Part shown: positions 62,446 to 64,000 of the stretch, one piece after another
Numbering within the stretch: the first letter of the stretch is position 1
Layout of the letters: every line of letters starts with the position of its first letter
DNA from: Streptomyces smyrnaeus
Lineage (GTDB): Bacteria; Actinomycetota; Actinomycetes; Streptomycetales; Streptomycetaceae
Assembly (NCBI RefSeq): GCF_017676345.1
Contig: NZ_JAFFZM010000019.1
Coordinates: 94,037-158,036 of the forward strand
Length of the DNA stretch: 64,000 bases
Direction: 5' to 3'
The notes under the pieces: model-generated
Told to the model about the DNA's origin: nothing
What the model saw: only the letters and a program-made list of their open reading frames with translations
The model's database searches: none
Made by a program: the position numbers and the translations under genes

Positions 62446-63660
62446 TCACCGCAGTGGCAGCGCCACGCCCGCGACCGTCAGCAGTACATGCTCGCACTCC
62501 GCAGCGAACGCCGCGTTGAGTCTGCCCAGTTCGTCCCGGAACCGCCGTCCGGCCGGGGTCGCGGGCACCACGCCCGACCCCACCTCGTTGCTGACGGCCA
62601 CCAGCTGCCGCGGCGTGTGCCGTACGGCCTCCACCAGCGTCCGTACCCGGGTGGCCAGCTCGGCGGCACCGCCCCGTTCCCACCGGGTGTCGTCCCACGC
62701 CCCCACCTCGTCCATGGTGTGGGTGAGCCACAGTGCCAGGCAGTCGATCAGCAGTGGTGGCCCGTCCCGCTCCAGCAGCGGCACCAGGTCACAGGTCTCC
62801 TCGGTACGCCAGGAGGCGGGCCGCCGCTCGCGGTGCCGGGCCACCCGGGCGGCCCACTCCGCATCCCCGTCGCGGCTGCCGCCGGTGGCCACGTACACCA
62901 CCCCGGGGAACGCGGCCAGCCGCCGCTCGGCCTCCACCGACTTGCCCGAGCGCGCCCCGCCCAGCACCAGCGTCCGGCGCGGGAGCTGCGAGACGTCCAC
63001 CCCGCCGTGGAACTCGCCGACGGTCAGTGACGTACCGTCCGGCACCGCCCGCGCGCCGGCCGCGGCCAGCCGCCGGTGCAGTTCCGGGCCCGGCGGCAGG
63101 TCGTGCCCCAGATGGACGGCGAGCACGTCCGTGGCCGCCCCCACCAGTCCCGCCTCCCGCAGCCGGGCCAGCGCGTCGGGGCGCCGGCCCACGTCCAGCA
63201 GCACCACGTCGTACGGGCCGCCGGGCCCCGTCCCGCTGCCGGTCCCGGCGAGAGCGGCACCGGGTGGCAGATACAGCAGCCGCTCCCCGTCCGGCCCGGT
63301 CACCAGGTAGCCGGTGCCCGGGGAGTCCAGCGCCAGCGCCCGCACCCGGTGCCCGCTGATCAGTGCCAGCTCCTGCCGGTCCGGCACCCGCACGGGCGCC
63401 GGCAGCCCGGCGGGCACCTCCAGCGCGGGCCCGTCGTGCGGATGGGACAGCAGTACCTGCCGTACGCCGCTGAGCGACCGGCCGGCCCGCGCGGCGGCGA
63501 AGGCGGGCCCGGGCGTCAGGTCGAGCAGCAGGGTGCTGTCCACCAGGAGTGCCGTCGCGGCCCGTGCCTCGTGGCCGACGGCGGCGGCGCAGCGGGCGCA
63601 GGGGCAGTCGGAGCGGGGGAGACCGGCGGGCTCGCCGGTGCCGAGCAGAGTCAGTTCCAC
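62446..63660 (-). CDS. cobU: CobU cobinamide kinase/guanylyltransferase fused to a degenerate MBL-like domain
   Basis: A 404-residue fusion. Residues ~1-222 resemble a metallo-beta-lactamase fold of the PhnP type (LGTGEPAGLPRSDCPCARC), but the metal motif is degenerate: SHPHDGP stands where HxHxDH is expected. Residues ~227-404 are CobU with P-loop GGARSGKS and the guanylylated His in RVARHRERRP. CobU phosphorylates adenosylcobinamide and adds GMP. Start GTG at 63660. Heads the cobU-cobT-cobS group. Confidence 0.9.
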   Translation of the reverse strand: MELTLLGTGEPAGLPRSDCPCARCAAAVGHEARAATALLVDSTLLLDLTPGPAFAAARAGRSLSGVRQVLLSHPHDGPALEVPAGLPAPVRVPDRQELALISGHRVRALALDSPGTGYLVTGPDGERLLYLPPGAALAGTGSGTGPGGPYDVVLLDVGRRPDALARLREAGLVGAATDVLAVHLGHDLPPGPELHRRLAAAGARAVPDGTSLTVGEFHGGVDVSQLPRRTLVLGGARSGKSVEAERRLAAFPGVVYVATGGSRDGDAEWAARVARHRERRPASWRTEETCDLVPLLERDGPPLLIDCLALWLTHTMDEVGAWDDTRWERGGAAELATRVRTLVEAVRHTPRQLVAVSNEVGSGVVPATPAGRRFRDELGRLNAAFAAECEHVLLTVAGVALPLR

Positions 63661-63744
63661 CCTCTGATCGTCTCGTGACCTGCCGCCGCGCGCGCACAGG
63701 GGACTACGCTTCCGGGAGCAACCGGCGATCTTACGGAGGCACTG

Positions 63745-63981
63745 ATGGCGTGGACGTGGCGGTTCGAGAAGGCCGACGGTACGGAGACGGAGCCGGCCGT
63801 GCAGCCCGAGGAGTTCTCCACCCAGTCGGATGCCGAGTCGTGGATCGGGGAGGTGTGGCGGGAGCTGCTGGAGGGCGGAACCGATCAGGTGACCCTCCAG
63901 GAGGACGGCACCACCGTCTACGGCCCGATGAGTCTGCACGCCGCCACGGAGGCGGACTCCGGCGGCACCGCCGCCGGGTGA
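63745..63981 (+). CDS. Small acidic conserved hypothetical protein
   Basis: A 78-residue acidic protein: MAWTWRFEKADGTETEPAVQ, then SDAESWIGEVWRELLEGGTD and a YGPMSLHA end. No membrane segment. Similar small proteins next to cob genes are common in Streptomyces, but no function is known. ATG at 63745 after ACGGAGGCACTG. Divergent from cobU, 84 bp away. Confidence 0.75.
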   Translation: MAWTWRFEKADGTETEPAVQPEEFSTQSDAESWIGEVWRELLEGGTDQVTLQEDGTTVYGPMSLHAATEADSGGTAAG

Positions 63982-64000
63982 GCCGGCTTCCCGCCGCGGG

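Overview
The window is very GC-rich actinobacterial DNA with GTG and even TTG starts, G-rich ribosome binding sites, strong codon-position bias and dense opposite-frame shadow reading frames. The gene content points to a Streptomyces chromosome: lipB-lipA-glnA, a geosmin synthase, monomeric isocitrate dehydrogenase, SARP and NB-ARC/TPR regulators, DUF5685, DUF5994, DUF4191 and DUF1206 proteins, an aceE-type pyruvate dehydrogenase, a two-lipoyl-domain E2, and cobS/cobT/cobU. No IS element, phage structural gene or CRISPR array was seen.

Layout. 1-4.4 kb: end of a sensor kinase, a LysR regulator divergent from an MFS exporter, and a helix-turn-helix/TPR regulator. 4.6-10.5 kb: a core block for lipoate synthesis (lipB, lipA), small conserved proteins, an RDD membrane protein and glutamine synthetase I with a GlnR-like operator. 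10.5-24.5 kb: an accessory stretch. It holds two divergent DUF5994 genes with small satellite genes, then a translationally coupled radical SAM/SPASM enzyme and Cys-rich Tat lipoprotein (the most interesting pair here). An arsM / long-form GAPDH / YHS-protein group, isocitrate dehydrogenase and a DUF1206 membrane protein follow. 23-31 kb: a regulatory cassette of a glycerophosphotransferase-like protein, a small Cys-rich partner, two large divergent NB-ARC/TPR proteins (one with a SARP domain) and a 65-residue ORF. 31-39 kb: DUF5685 with a Cys-cluster tail, an editing-less threonyl-tRNA synthetase behind a leader-peptide attenuator, and a cobalamin-riboswitch operon (BtuFCD-like transporter plus FhuF-like Fe-S protein). 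39-50 kb: a DUF7873-type gene followed by a tRNA-like element and a U-tailed terminator, geosmin synthase, a DMT permease, an FAD oxidoreductase, a TIGR01777 epimerase, an SDR, a WYL regulator and an NSS amino-acid importer with its MetS-like small subunit. 51-64 kb: central metabolism (aceE, GntR regulator, sucB-type E2, lpd, pepA) and late cobalamin assembly (cobS, cobT, cobU fusion).

How it fits together. The lipoate enzymes at the left supply the cofactor of the lipoyl-dependent E2 at the right. Cobalamin appears twice: riboswitch-controlled uptake at 34-39 kb and nucleotide-loop assembly at 60-64 kb. Candidate undescribed elements are the radical SAM/Tat-lipoprotein pair, the tRNA-like element with encoded CCA, the Thr-rich leader-peptide attenuator, and the paired NB-ARC cassette with its small ORFs. 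All family calls come from reading the translations, without database searches.
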